A DNA stretch of 64,000 nucleotides from Haloarcula limicola. Lineage in GTDB: Archaea; Halobacteriota; Halobacteria; Halobacteriales; Haloarculaceae. Positions 27,377 through 35,310 of this stretch are shown one piece after another. Made by a program: the position numbers and the translations under genes. Within the stretch, counting starts at the first letter, position 1. The number at the start of each line of letters is the position of its first letter. The notes below the pieces were generated by a model that saw only the letters and a program-made list of their open reading frames with translations, was not told where the DNA came from and ran no database searches. The stretch covers positions 930,001 through 994,000 of the forward strand of contig NZ_WRXM01000001.1 of the NCBI RefSeq assembly GCF_010119205.1, in the 5' to 3' direction.

Positions 27377-27515
27377 CCGTGGCGGGAGCAGAGAGATCAC
27401 GGCCGAATACGAATCGCCTCGCCCGCTTCGGCGTCGCGCTCGTCGGTCTCGCGGCGCTCATCGTCGCCGTCTCGCTGGCGACCGGGATTCGCATGGTCGC
27501 GCTGGCCCCCTCTAC
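27373..27515 (+). pseudogene. N-terminal segment of the CPBP protease gene, in a different frame from the rest
   Basis: From the GTG overlapping the MaoC stop, this frame reads a short polar start and one membrane helix (LARFGVALVGLAALIVAVSL), then ...GIRMVALAP. At this point, a run of five C (27506-27510) precedes TCTACATG. If the run had six C, the frame would continue LAPLYMFTPMVAG into the downstream CPBP frame. So one base appears to be missing, by mutation or assembly error. Compositional bias (GC3) is coding-like up to the break. Confidence 0.7.
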
Positions 27516-28259
27516 ATGTTCACGCCGATGGTCGCCGGTCTCGTCGCCGTGCTCACCAGCGATATCTCGCTGTCGACGGTCGGTCTGCGACTCGGGCGGC
27601 CGCGGTGGCTGGCCGCCGCGGCGCTGGTCGCGCTGCCGCTCGTCGGCCTGACGCTCGTCCTCTCGCTCGCGGTCCCCGGCGTGTCCTTCGACCCGGCGGC
27701 GAATCCGCTGCCGGGCGTCCCGCTCCCCGGCGGCGTGGCCGGCCTGCTCGCCGTTTTCGGGGTCGTCCTGGTCGCCGGAGTGACGATCAACGCTGTCTTC
27801 GCCTTCGGCGAGGAGTTCGGCTGGCGCGGCTACCTGCTGTGGGAACTCGCGCCGCTGGGGTTCTGGAAGGCGTCGCTCTCCATCGGCGCGCTGTGGGGTC
27901 TCTGGCACGCGCCCGTCATCCTCGACGGCTACAACTTCCCGTCGTTTCCGGTGGTCGGCGTCGGGATGATGGCGCTCGCCTGCGTCGCGTTCTCCCCGCT
28001 CTACACCTATCTCGTCGTGCGCGCCGACTCGGTCTTCGCGGCGGCGCTTCTACACGGCGTCTTCAACGGCTCCGCCGGGTTCGTGGCGGTGTACGCGCGG
28101 TCCGACAGCGAGCTAGTCGCGCAACTGGTCGCCAGTCCGGTCGGTCTCGCGGGGGCCGCCGTGTTCGGGCTCGCGGCGGCGCTGCTGGCGGTCCGCGGGA
28201 CGCCGGAACTCACTCGTGAGACGCTCGGCGGGCCTGCCCCCGCTTCGACGGCCGACTGA
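27516..28259 (+). CDS. CPBP family intramembrane glutamic endopeptidase, main part, 5' end disrupted by frameshift
   Basis: 247 residues starting at MFTPMVAG, with about seven membrane helices. The active-site motif EExxR reads FGEEFGWRGYLL (residues about 103-114), with a second motif WGLWHAP and the C-terminal LHGVFNGS. This is the CAAX-protease and bacteriocin-processing (CPBP/Abi) fold. The first membrane helix of the natural protein lies in the previous frame, so the complete gene would be about 295 residues from 27373. As sequenced the ATG at 27516 could still give a shorter protein. Confidence 0.82.
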   Translation: MFTPMVAGLVAVLTSDISLSTVGLRLGRPRWLAAAALVALPLVGLTLVLSLAVPGVSFDPAANPLPGVPLPGGVAGLLAVFGVVLVAGVTINAVFAFGEEFGWRGYLLWELAPLGFWKASLSIGALWGLWHAPVILDGYNFPSFPVVGVGMMALACVAFSPLYTYLVVRADSVFAAALLHGVFNGSAGFVAVYARSDSELVAQLVASPVGLAGAAVFGLAAALLAVRGTPELTRETLGGPAPASTAD

Positions 28260-28265
28260 CCGCCG

Positions 28266-30035
28266 TTACAGGATCGCGCCGTGTTTCTTCTCGGGACGGT
28301 CCTTCTCGACGGTCTCGTACATCTCGAAGCGGGCGGCCAGCTCCGCCCGCAGGTCGCTCGGCGGGACGATCTCGTCGATGACCACCTCGCTGGCCATCCG
28401 GTGGGCGTCGATGTCGCGGCGGTACTCCTCGCGCAGTTCGGCCTCGCGCTCGGCCCGTTCCTCGGGGTCGTCGATGGCGTCGAGCTTGTTGGCGTAGACG
28501 GCGTTGATGGCCGCCTCCGGCCCCATGATGGCTATCTCGCCGCTCGGGAGCGCGAGCGTCGCCTCGGGGTCGTAGGCCGGACCGGACATGGCGTAGATGC
28601 CCGCGCCGTAGGCCTTCCGGACGACGACGCACTGCTTCGGGACGGTGGCCGAGGAGGTGGCGTAGATCATCTTCTTGCCGGCCTCCAGGATCCCCTCCTT
28701 CTCGACGCCGGACCCGGCCATGAACCCCGGCGTGTCACAGAGGTACAGCAGCGGGACGTTGAACGCGTCGCACTTCCAGACGAACTCCGCCGCTTTGCGG
28801 GCCGAGTCGGGGAAGATGGCCCCGGCGCGGTGGCCGGGTTGGTTGGCGACCACGCCGACGGTGCGGCCGTCGATGCGCGCGAACCCGGTGAGAATCTCCT
28901 TGCCGTACTCCGGCTGGAGTTCGAAGAAGGAGTCCCCGTCCACCACGCGGTCGACGACCCGGTGCATGTCGTAGCCCTTGTTCGGCTCCCGCGGGACGAC
29001 GCTATCGAGGCTCTCCGGTGATTTCGACGGGGCGACGGGGTCCCGAGTGGGCGGTTTCTCCTCGCAGTTGTCGGGCAGATACGTGACGAGGTCGGCGACG
29101 AGTTCGCGGGCGTGCTCCTCGTCGTCGGCCACCAGGTCCGCGCTGCCGGAGTGACGGGCGTGTACGTCCGGGCCGCCGAGCGTCTCCAGGTCGATGTCCT
29201 CGCCGGTGACCATCTCGACCATCCGCGGCGAGGCGATGGCCAGCGCGCTCATCCCGCGGACCATGACGGTGAAATCGGAGAAGACCGGCGTGTACGCCGC
29301 ACCGGCGATACAGGGACCGTAGAGGACACAGATCTGCGGGACCGCCCCCGAGAGAATCGAGTGGTTGTAGTAGAATTTCCCGATTCCCTCGCGGTTAGCG
29401 AAGAAGCCCCGCTGCTGGTCGATCCGGCCGCCCGAGGAGTCCACGAGGTACAGCGCCGGCCGGCCGGTCTTCAGCGCGCGCTGCTGGAGGCGGAGGAACT
29501 TCTCGACGCCGCGCTTGGCGACGGAGCCGGCCTTGACGGTGAAGTCGTTCGCGGCGACGTGGACCTTCCGGCCGTCGAGCGTCCCCGCGCCGGTGACGAG
29601 GCCGTCGGCCGGGAGTCGGTCGTCGTTGTCGCTCGCCTCGATGTCCGGGCTGTCCGGATGCCAGTTGTCGAAGTTGGCGAACCGGCCGTCCTCGAAGTCC
29701 AATCCGTCGTCGCCGAACCAGAGGTCGAGGCGGTCGCGGACGAAGAGCTTCCCCTGTTCGGCCAGTCGCTCGCGGTACTTCTCCGGGCCGCCGCGCTCGA
29801 TGTCGGCGATCTCCTCGCGCAGTCGCTCCTCGCGGTCGGTCGGACCGAGGTCCTCGTCCGTTTCGGGAGAGCTGTCGGTTCCGTCGTCGTCCGTCTCGCT
29901 GACTTCGCGGACGAGCGTCGGTTCGTCGCTGTCGCCGACGAACACCTCGACGGTCTCGCCGACGTGTTCGGCGACGGCTGCGGCGATAGCGGACGCTTCC
30001 TCGCGGCTCGCGCCCGCCGCGATACGTACCTTCAT
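28266..30035 (-). CDS. Acyl-CoA carboxylase beta chain with fused N-terminal epsilon/PccX-like domain
   Basis: 589 residues, about 75 longer than a usual propionyl-CoA carboxylase beta chain. Residues about 75-589 form the carboxyltransferase: DSSGGRIDQQ, YGPCIAGAAYTPVFSDF, GFMAGSGVEKEGILEAGK and the YGAGIYAMSGPAYDP segment. Residues 1-50 (MKVRIAAGASREEASAIAAAVAEH) resemble the small epsilon/'acc operon' proteins of actinobacteria and haloarchaea, followed by an acidic linker. It transfers carboxyl from carboxybiotin to propionyl- or another acyl-CoA. The biotin carboxylase partner is not in the window. Start MKVRIA is used. Confidence 0.85.
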   Translation of the reverse strand: MKVRIAAGASREEASAIAAAVAEHVGETVEVFVGDSDEPTLVREVSETDDDGTDSSPETDEDLGPTDREERLREEIADIERGGPEKYRERLAEQGKLFVRDRLDLWFGDDGLDFEDGRFANFDNWHPDSPDIEASDNDDRLPADGLVTGAGTLDGRKVHVAANDFTVKAGSVAKRGVEKFLRLQQRALKTGRPALYLVDSSGGRIDQQRGFFANREGIGKFYYNHSILSGAVPQICVLYGPCIAGAAYTPVFSDFTVMVRGMSALAIASPRMVEMVTGEDIDLETLGGPDVHARHSGSADLVADDEEHARELVADLVTYLPDNCEEKPPTRDPVAPSKSPESLDSVVPREPNKGYDMHRVVDRVVDGDSFFELQPEYGKEILTGFARIDGRTVGVVANQPGHRAGAIFPDSARKAAEFVWKCDAFNVPLLYLCDTPGFMAGSGVEKEGILEAGKKMIYATSSATVPKQCVVVRKAYGAGIYAMSGPAYDPEATLALPSGEIAIMGPEAAINAVYANKLDAIDDPEERAEREAELREEYRRDIDAHRMASEVVIDEIVPPSDLRAELAARFEMYETVEKDRPEKKHGAIL

Positions 30036-30170
30036 ACCACTCCACACGACCCCCGGGGTCACAGTAGTTACCCCGACGAGGAGCGCCGCTCACCGGTGGG
30101 TCGGAAGGGAACGCTCAGCGAACAGAACACGGGTCGTTGCGGCGTCTGAGGCCGTAGAATCGGTGACGCT

Positions 30171-31058
30171 CTACTGCGGATACTGCTCGACCGACGCTTC
30201 GAGGCGGTCGATGAGGTCAGCATTTCCGAGGTGAAGCGGCGTGCGCTCGTGGAGTTCGTCGGGGTTCCGATCGAGCAGAGAGGTAGAGCCGTCGGAGGAG
30301 CGGCCGCCGGCCGTCTCGACGATGTAGGCCATCGGCTGCCCCTCGAACTGGAGGCGGAGTTTCCCGTCGGGACTGGACTCCAGCGCGGGGTAGGCGAAGA
30401 TACCGCCGTAGTTGAGTACCTGATTGATGTCGGCGATCATCGCACCGCCGTAGCGCAGTTTCAACTCCTGACGGACCTCCTCGGCGAACGAGCCGAAGTT
30501 GTCGGTCCAGGAGTCGACGCCGCCGCCGAAGCCGAACACGGTCGGGTCCTCGGGGACGGTCACGTCGTCGTCGACGAGGCGCTTCTCCTCGCTGTCGAGG
30601 ATGTACTCCTTGACCGCGCCGTCGCGGGCGACGACCATCGAGGTGACGGGACCGTAGATGACGAACCCGGCCGCCAGCAGGTTCTTCCCGTGGGTGGGGG
30701 GTTGTTCGCTGTAGACGCCGAAGATGGTCCCCATCCCGCTGTTGGGCTCGAGGTTCGAGGAGCCGTCGAGCGGGTCCATCGCCATGTGAACGTGCCCGTC
30801 GGTCGTCGTCACGTCCGCTCGCTCCTCGCTGGCGTAGGAGGCCACGCCGTCGATGGCGAGCATGCGCTGTTCGAACAGTTCGTCCGCGCGAACGTCGGCG
30901 GCCAGTTGCTCGTCGCCGCTGGGGTTGACCGTCCCGCTGTGTTCGCGCTCCGTGGCGATCGCCGTGCGTACGTCCGCGGCGGTGTCCGCGATAGTGTCGA
31001 TTACCTGTGCGACCGTTTGGTCGGCCTGGGCGGCCGAAGCGTCGGATGATTTACTCAT
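30171..31058 (-). CDS. fbp: Fructose-1,6-bisphosphatase (class I)
   Basis: 295 residues. The metal- and substrate-binding motif MDPLDGSSNLEPNSGMGTIF (residues about 95-114) and SEERADVTT before it, ending with ADLIDRLEASV, match class I FBPase. It hydrolyses fructose 1,6-bisphosphate to fructose 6-phosphate in gluconeogenesis. The start MSKSSDASAAQ removes a basic, unconserved extension. It is transcribed away from the 3-hydroxyacyl-CoA dehydrogenase gene. Confidence 0.92.
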   Translation of the reverse strand: MSKSSDASAAQADQTVAQVIDTIADTAADVRTAIATEREHSGTVNPSGDEQLAADVRADELFEQRMLAIDGVASYASEERADVTTTDGHVHMAMDPLDGSSNLEPNSGMGTIFGVYSEQPPTHGKNLLAAGFVIYGPVTSMVVARDGAVKEYILDSEEKRLVDDDVTVPEDPTVFGFGGGVDSWTDNFGSFAEEVRQELKLRYGGAMIADINQVLNYGGIFAYPALESSPDGKLRLQFEGQPMAYIVETAGGRSSDGSTSLLDRNPDELHERTPLHLGNADLIDRLEASVEQYPQ

Positions 31059-31337
31059 TCTCGGAGATGCTGGGCGTCGGTTCCCGGACACCGCACTGGG
31101 TAGTCGATAGCTGGGTCGGCCGTCCGGGTGTGAGCGCTGTCACGTCACTTTCCTATTCCGGCGCACCCCATAAGTATCTTGTTCCTGACATTTACTACGG
31201 TTCGAGTGAATTATTGGAACGTCGCGCCGTCTGCGGGTTTTAGCGTGGTAGTAAGTCACACCTTTCGGTGATGGTAAGCAAATTTACTGTTCCACTACCG
31301 TCGGCAGACTTACACGAAGTCGGGTCGAACCTCGACC
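31059..31337 (+). other. Intergenic region between two divergent genes
   Basis: AT-richer than average, with several TATA-like stretches (CATAAGTATCTT near 31170, AAATTTACTG near 31278) but no coding pattern. It must hold the promoters of fbp and of the 3-hydroxyacyl-CoA dehydrogenase. No clear repeat or RNA gene is seen. Confidence 0.5.
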
Positions 31338-32195
31338 ATGGAACTCGACGAGATCGACACCGTGGGCGTCGTCGGCGCGGGAACGATGGGAAACGGCATC
31401 GCGCAGGTCGCCGCGACCGCCGGCTACGACGTGGTGATGCGCGACGTCGAACAGCGCTTCGTCTCCGCGGGGTTCGAGGCCATCGACGACAGCCTCGACC
31501 GACTGGTCGCCCGCGACGAGCTCACCCGCGAAGAGGCTGACCGCGCGCGCGGCCGCATCGACGGGACCACCGACTTGGACGATCTCGCTGACTGTGACCT
31601 CGTCGTCGAGGCGGTCACCGAGGACATGGACGTCAAGCAGTCCGTCTTCTCGGATCTCGCCGAGACCTGCGACCCGGAGGCGGTTCTCGCGACGAACACC
31701 AGCACGCTCTCGATCACCACTATCGCCAGCGCCGTCGACCGTTCCGAGCGCGTGCTCGGTCTTCACTTCATGAACCCCGTGCCGGTGATGAAGGGCGTCG
31801 AAGTCGTCGTCGGCGAGAAGACGGGCGAGGAGACGCTCGCGCTCGGTCACGCCTTCGCCGAGGACCTCGAAAAGGAGACGTGGGAGGCCGACGACAAGCC
31901 CGGCTTCGTCGTCAACCGCATCCTGATGCCGTGGATCAACGAGGGGATCCGCGCCTACGACGAGGGCGTCGCCGAGGAGGCGGACATCGACCGGGGGATG
32001 ACGCTCGGCACGAACGTCCCGATGGGGCCGCTGGAACTGGCCGACCACATCGGCCTCGACGTCGTACTGGACGCCTCCGAGACGCTCCACGAGGAACTGG
32101 GCGACCGCTACCAGCCGGCGTATCTCCTGAAGCGCAAGGTCGCCGCCGGCGACCTCGGGAAGAAGACCGGCGCGGGCTTCTACGAGTACGACTGA
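31338..32195 (+). CDS. 3-Hydroxyacyl-CoA dehydrogenase (3-hydroxybutyryl-CoA type)
   Basis: 285 residues. N-terminal NAD site VGVVGAGTMGNGIAQVAA, the catalytic His in LGLHFMNPVPVMKGVEVV, and C-terminal MGPLELADHIGLDVVLDASE with a final GAGFYEYD. It oxidises the 3-hydroxyl of short-chain acyl-CoA with NAD+, the step after enoyl-CoA hydration. An acyl-CoA dehydrogenase gene follows in the same direction after 90 bp, pointing to fatty-acid or amino-acid carbon breakdown. Confidence 0.92.
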   Translation: MELDEIDTVGVVGAGTMGNGIAQVAATAGYDVVMRDVEQRFVSAGFEAIDDSLDRLVARDELTREEADRARGRIDGTTDLDDLADCDLVVEAVTEDMDVKQSVFSDLAETCDPEAVLATNTSTLSITTIASAVDRSERVLGLHFMNPVPVMKGVEVVVGEKTGEETLALGHAFAEDLEKETWEADDKPGFVVNRILMPWINEGIRAYDEGVAEEADIDRGMTLGTNVPMGPLELADHIGLDVVLDASETLHEELGDRYQPAYLLKRKVAAGDLGKKTGAGFYEYD

Positions 32196-32230
32196 CCGAG
32201 ACGCGACGACGAGGGCGGATACGACCGCCG

Positions 32231-32251
32231 GCAACGGGTCGCCCGTTGCCG
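32231..32251. repeat. Hairpin with 9-bp perfect arms between two CoA-metabolism genes
   Basis: GGCAACGGG, loop TCG, CCCGTTGCC. It lies in the 90-bp gap between the 3-hydroxyacyl-CoA dehydrogenase and the next gene, just before a TATA-like AGTAAAG (about 28 bp from the acyl-CoA dehydrogenase ATG). It could be a terminator-like structure, an operator, or neither. Confidence 0.45.
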
Positions 32252-32285
32252 AACAGTAAAGGGGTGTGGCTCGATACCTACTCGC

Positions 32286-33476
32286 ATGGATTTCAGTCCC
32301 TCTGCGGAGCAGCGCCAGATACGGGAGATGGTCGCGGAGTTCGTAGACGAGGAGGTCGTCCCCCGGGCGGCCGACATCGACGCGGACGACGAGTTTCCGC
32401 GCGACCTCGTCGAACAGATGGCTGAGTTGGGGCTGATGGGGATGCCGATTCCCGAGGAGTACGACGGTGCCGGTCTCGATTATCACAGCTACGCGATGGC
32501 GCTCGAAGAGATCTCGCGCGGCAGCGGCGGTCTCGGCACCATCGTCGCCGCCCACATCTCGCTCGCGTGCAACATGGTCTACGAGTTCGGCGACGAGGCC
32601 CAGAGGGAGACCTACCTCGCGCCGATGGCCGCGGGCGAGGACATCGGCGCGTTCGCCCTCTCGGAGGCCGGAGCCGGCAGCGACGTGCCGGCGATGGAGA
32701 CCACGGCGGAGCGTAGCGAGGCGCAAAGCGCCTCGGAACGGAGCGGCGTAGCCGCGGAGAGAGAGGGCGACGGCTACGTCGTGAACGGCGGCAAACTCTG
32801 GATCTCGAACGGCTCGGTCGCCGACACGGTCGTCCTCTTCGCCAAGACGGACCCCGAGGCGGGCAACAAAGGAATCTCCTCCTTCGTCGTCCGCCCGGAG
32901 GAGGACGACGGGTTCGTCGTCGAGGGGACCGAACACAAACTCGGCGACAAGGGTTGTCCGACCGCCGAGTTGCGCTTCGACGACATGTATCTCCCCGAAG
33001 ACCGCCGCCTCGGCGAGGAGGGCCGCGGGTTCGTCCACGCGCTGAAGACGCTCAACGGCGGGCGCATCACCATCGCCGCCCGCGGCGTCGGCATCGCACA
33101 GGCCGCCCTCGACGAGTCGCTTCGGTACGCACAGGACCGCGAGCAGTTCGACCAGCCCATCAGCGAGTTCCAGGCCATCCAGCACAAACTCGCCGACATG
33201 GACACCAAGACGGAGGCCGCCCGAATGTTGATGCACAGGGCCGCCGACCTGAAAGAGCGCGGCGAACCGTTCGTCAAGGAGGCCGCGCAGGCCAAGCTCT
33301 ACGCCAGCGAAGTCTCCCGCGAGGTGGCGAACGAGGGCATCCAGATCCACGGCGGCTACGGCTACACCAAGGACTTCCCCGTCGAGCGGTTCTACCGCGA
33401 CGCCAAGCTCAACGAGATCTACGAGGGGACCAGCGAAGTGCTGCGCAACACCATCGCGGACCAGTTGCTGGACTGA
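32286..33476 (+). CDS. Acyl-CoA dehydrogenase carrying a 16-residue palindrome-encoded insert
   Basis: 396 residues. Standard motifs: LSEAGAGSDVPAMETT, LWISNGSVADT, GIAQAALDESLRYA, IHGGYGYTKDFPVERFYRDAK and the catalytic Glu in YEGTSEVLRNT. Compared with the paralogue at 20095, and with the ETTAER-to-DGDxYV join common in the family, residues 143-158 (SEAQSASERSGVAAER region) are extra and encoded by a 48-bp palindromic insert kept in frame. It catalyses FAD-dependent dehydrogenation of acyl-CoA. The extra loop is surface-like and polar, so activity may be kept. Confidence 0.9.
   Translation: MDFSPSAEQRQIREMVAEFVDEEVVPRAADIDADDEFPRDLVEQMAELGLMGMPIPEEYDGAGLDYHSYAMALEEISRGSGGLGTIVAAHISLACNMVYEFGDEAQRETYLAPMAAGEDIGAFALSEAGAGSDVPAMETTAERSEAQSASERSGVAAEREGDGYVVNGGKLWISNGSVADTVVLFAKTDPEAGNKGISSFVVRPEEDDGFVVEGTEHKLGDKGCPTAELRFDDMYLPEDRRLGEEGRGFVHALKTLNGGRITIAARGVGIAQAALDESLRYAQDREQFDQPISEFQAIQHKLADMDTKTEAARMLMHRAADLKERGEPFVKEAAQAKLYASEVSREVANEGIQIHGGYGYTKDFPVERFYRDAKLNEIYEGTSEVLRNTIADQLLD
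32712..32759. repeat. 48-bp in-frame palindromic insert within the acyl-CoA dehydrogenase gene
   Basis: The insert contains a perfect hairpin GAGGCGC-AAA-GCGCCTC at 32718-32734 and is bounded by the 6-bp direct repeat GCGGAG (32706-32711 and 32754-32759). Its length is divisible by three, so the frame is retained. The style (arms with AAA loop, CGGAACGGAG next to it) recalls intergenic repeats near 45275 in this window. Confidence 0.6.
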
Positions 33477-33569
33477 GCGCTGTGAAGACTGCTCGGCGAA
33501 TCGGCGGTATTCCGCGGATTCCCGCCGTAAGGGCGCTATAACTACGTCACCGTCTTCGGAGGGACCCAC

Positions 33570-33929
33570 ATGGCACTCCTCGACTCCCTCGTCGTCTTCC
33601 TCGTCAGCCTGCTGGTCGGCGCGCTGGGAATCTACGTCGGTGCGCGCGTCGTCGCGGGCCACGATGATTACACCTACGCCATCGTGACGGCACTACTCGG
33701 GGCGGTCGTCTGGGGCGTCGTCGGCTTCTTCTTCGGGTGGATCCCGTTTCTCGGACCGCTGCTCGTCCTCCTCGCGTACGTGGCCGTCATCAACGCGAGG
33801 TATCCCGGCGGGTGGGGGAACGCGATCCTCATCGCCCTGATAGCGTGGGTCGCCTCGCTCGCCGTCCTCTATCTGCTGGCGCTGGTCGGCATCGCGGGCT
33901 TCGACGCCGTCGGCGTTCCGGGGGCGTGA
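33570..33929 (+). CDS. Small hydrophobic membrane protein
   Basis: 119 residues with three or four membrane helices (about 5-28, 36-55, 57-75 and 88-110) and short polar loops (VAGHDDYTY, NARYPGGWG). No known motif or signal. Codon use matches the rest of the chromosome. It follows the acyl-CoA dehydrogenase by 90 bp, but nothing else ties it to metabolism. Function unknown. Confidence 0.65.
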   Translation: MALLDSLVVFLVSLLVGALGIYVGARVVAGHDDYTYAIVTALLGAVVWGVVGFFFGWIPFLGPLLVLLAYVAVINARYPGGWGNAILIALIAWVASLAVLYLLALVGIAGFDAVGVPGA

Positions 33930-34054
33930 CTCGACTGTTCATCCCCTTGTGACTCCGTCGAACCCCATCTTCAAACAGATTCCATCGTGAAACGGCCGTT
34001 AAGTATGATCGCCTATTGACCGCTGGCCACCTTCTCAGAACGCAGTAGTGTTCA

Positions 34055-34169
34055 GGGTGCTGTGCTGAATGGACAGAGCGAGTCTTGCAATGGGAAGACC
34101 ATATATACAGGCTGTACAAGAATATTCGTTCTTATCCGTGTATCCGCGCAGAACCGGTGCACAGCACCC
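34055..34169. repeat. 115-bp element bounded by 11-bp inverted repeats
   Basis: GGGTGCTGTGC (34055-34065) and its exact reverse complement GCACAGCACCC (34159-34169) flank 93 bp of AT-rich DNA containing CATATATACAGG. Size and structure fit a small non-autonomous transposable element or a remnant, but I see no clear target-site duplication, and no transposase is nearby. Confidence 0.4.
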
Positions 34170-34289
34170 AAGCGTATAAATACGTCTACCGGTTTCGACA
34201 CGCAACCTCAGTAGGTAAGTAAGCATCACTATGGGGTGAGACTGCCTGAAGCGACAGTACCGGACAGTGTTTCTCTCACCCGGCGCCCC

Positions 34290-34295
34290 TTATTT
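34290..34295 (+). promoter_or_regulatory. TATA-like box of the SDR gene
   Basis: TTATTT centred about 28 bp upstream of the ATG at 34321, fitting leaderless transcription; a second TTATAA at 34305 is too close to the start. Confidence 0.4.
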
Positions 34296-34320
34296 GTCAC
34301 CCCGTTATAAACAGTGGATA

Positions 34321-35079
34321 ATGAGTCTAATTGAAGACATCGACGGAAAGGTCGCTCTCATCACCGGTGCATCCTCTGGTATCGGCGAGGCGACGGCAGA
34401 GTCGCTGGCAGAGGAAGGAGTCAATGTCGCGCTCGCGGCCCGTCGCGAGGACGAACTTGAACAGTTAGCCGACCGGATCAAATCATCTGGCGGCGATGCG
34501 CTCGTCGTTCCGACAGACGTCACCGACGAGGACGAGGTCAAGGAATTGGTCGACCGGACACACGACGAGTTCGGCCGCATCGACATTCTCGTCAACAATG
34601 CCGGCGTAATGCTACTTGAACAGGTCGAATCTGCGGACACGGACAACTTCCAGCAGATGGTCGACGTGAACCTCAGCGGGCTGATGGCCGTTACCCACGC
34701 GGTCCTGCCGATAATGCAGCAGCAGGGGTCCGGACACGTCGTGAACATCTCCTCTGTCGCCGGCCGGAAGTCATTCCCCGGTTCGAGCGCCTACAGCGCG
34801 ACGAAATTTGGCGTCAACGGTTTCTCTCGAGGCCTTCGAAAAGAGGTTACTGGCGAGAACGATATCCGAGTGACCCGCATCGAACCAGGTTTCGTCGACA
34901 CCGAACTTGCGGACCACATCCCCGAAGACGAACAGCGCGAACAGACCCAGCAGATGCTAGAGACGATGGACGCTCTCACACCCGAGGATATCGCCCGGTC
35001 TATTACCTACGCGGTCGGCCAGCCGGACCATGTCGACGTCAACGAACTGCTGATTCGACCGACTCAACAGGAGTTATAA
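34321..35079 (+). CDS. SDR family NAD(P)-dependent oxidoreductase
   Basis: 252 residues. Classical short-chain dehydrogenase pattern: TGASSGIGEATAESLAEEG at the cofactor site, NNAGVMLLE, the Ser in NISSVAG, and YSATK for the catalytic Tyr and Lys; RRED after the second strand suggests NADP preference. Substrate unknown. Codon use has more A and T at third positions than its neighbours, as do the flanks, suggesting recent acquisition or relaxed selection. The start MSLIEDIDGK was chosen over an upstream ATG. Confidence 0.88.
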   Translation: MSLIEDIDGKVALITGASSGIGEATAESLAEEGVNVALAARREDELEQLADRIKSSGGDALVVPTDVTDEDEVKELVDRTHDEFGRIDILVNNAGVMLLEQVESADTDNFQQMVDVNLSGLMAVTHAVLPIMQQQGSGHVVNISSVAGRKSFPGSSAYSATKFGVNGFSRGLRKEVTGENDIRVTRIEPGFVDTELADHIPEDEQREQTQQMLETMDALTPEDIARSITYAVGQPDHVDVNELLIRPTQQEL

Positions 35080-35310
35080 TCCGGTGATCGTGGCTCGGTA
35101 CTGAATAGGAGCCGAGAGAAATAACAACCAAATCTTCGGTATAGATTCCGACGAGACACGTCTAAGGGGATTACTATGCCAAGACCACCGCCTATTCCCT
35201 GACGGGAACTGGTTTTTGAAAAAATTGAACCGTGGTACACATGCTAACTACATGCCCTGTACTGACCGCACCGAGTCAGGAGAACTCGTCTGTTGAGGGG
35301 GTCGACGAAA

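Larger units (their letters stand above)
33930..34320 (+). other. AT-richer intergenic stretch without genes
   Basis: A 391-bp region with lower GC than the chromosome, containing an inverted-repeat element (34055-34169), TATA-like boxes and no convincing reading frame; a 64-codon minus-strand frame there lacks the GC3 pattern and similarity expected. It could be leftover of an acquired patch including the SDR gene that follows. Confidence 0.5.

Noticed and set aside
31284-33662. 792-codon minus-strand frame opposite the 3-hydroxyacyl-CoA and acyl-CoA dehydrogenase genes
   Set aside because: It mirrors two well-supported genes on the plus strand and has no recognisable domain.
34035-34229. 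64-codon minus-strand frame near the inverted-repeat element
   Set aside because: Third-position composition is not coding-like and the protein has no recognisable feature.
35213-35224. TTTTT-GAAAAA stretch after the SDR gene as its terminator
   Set aside because: It lies about 135 bp after the stop codon, and a T-run alone in AT-richer DNA is weak evidence.
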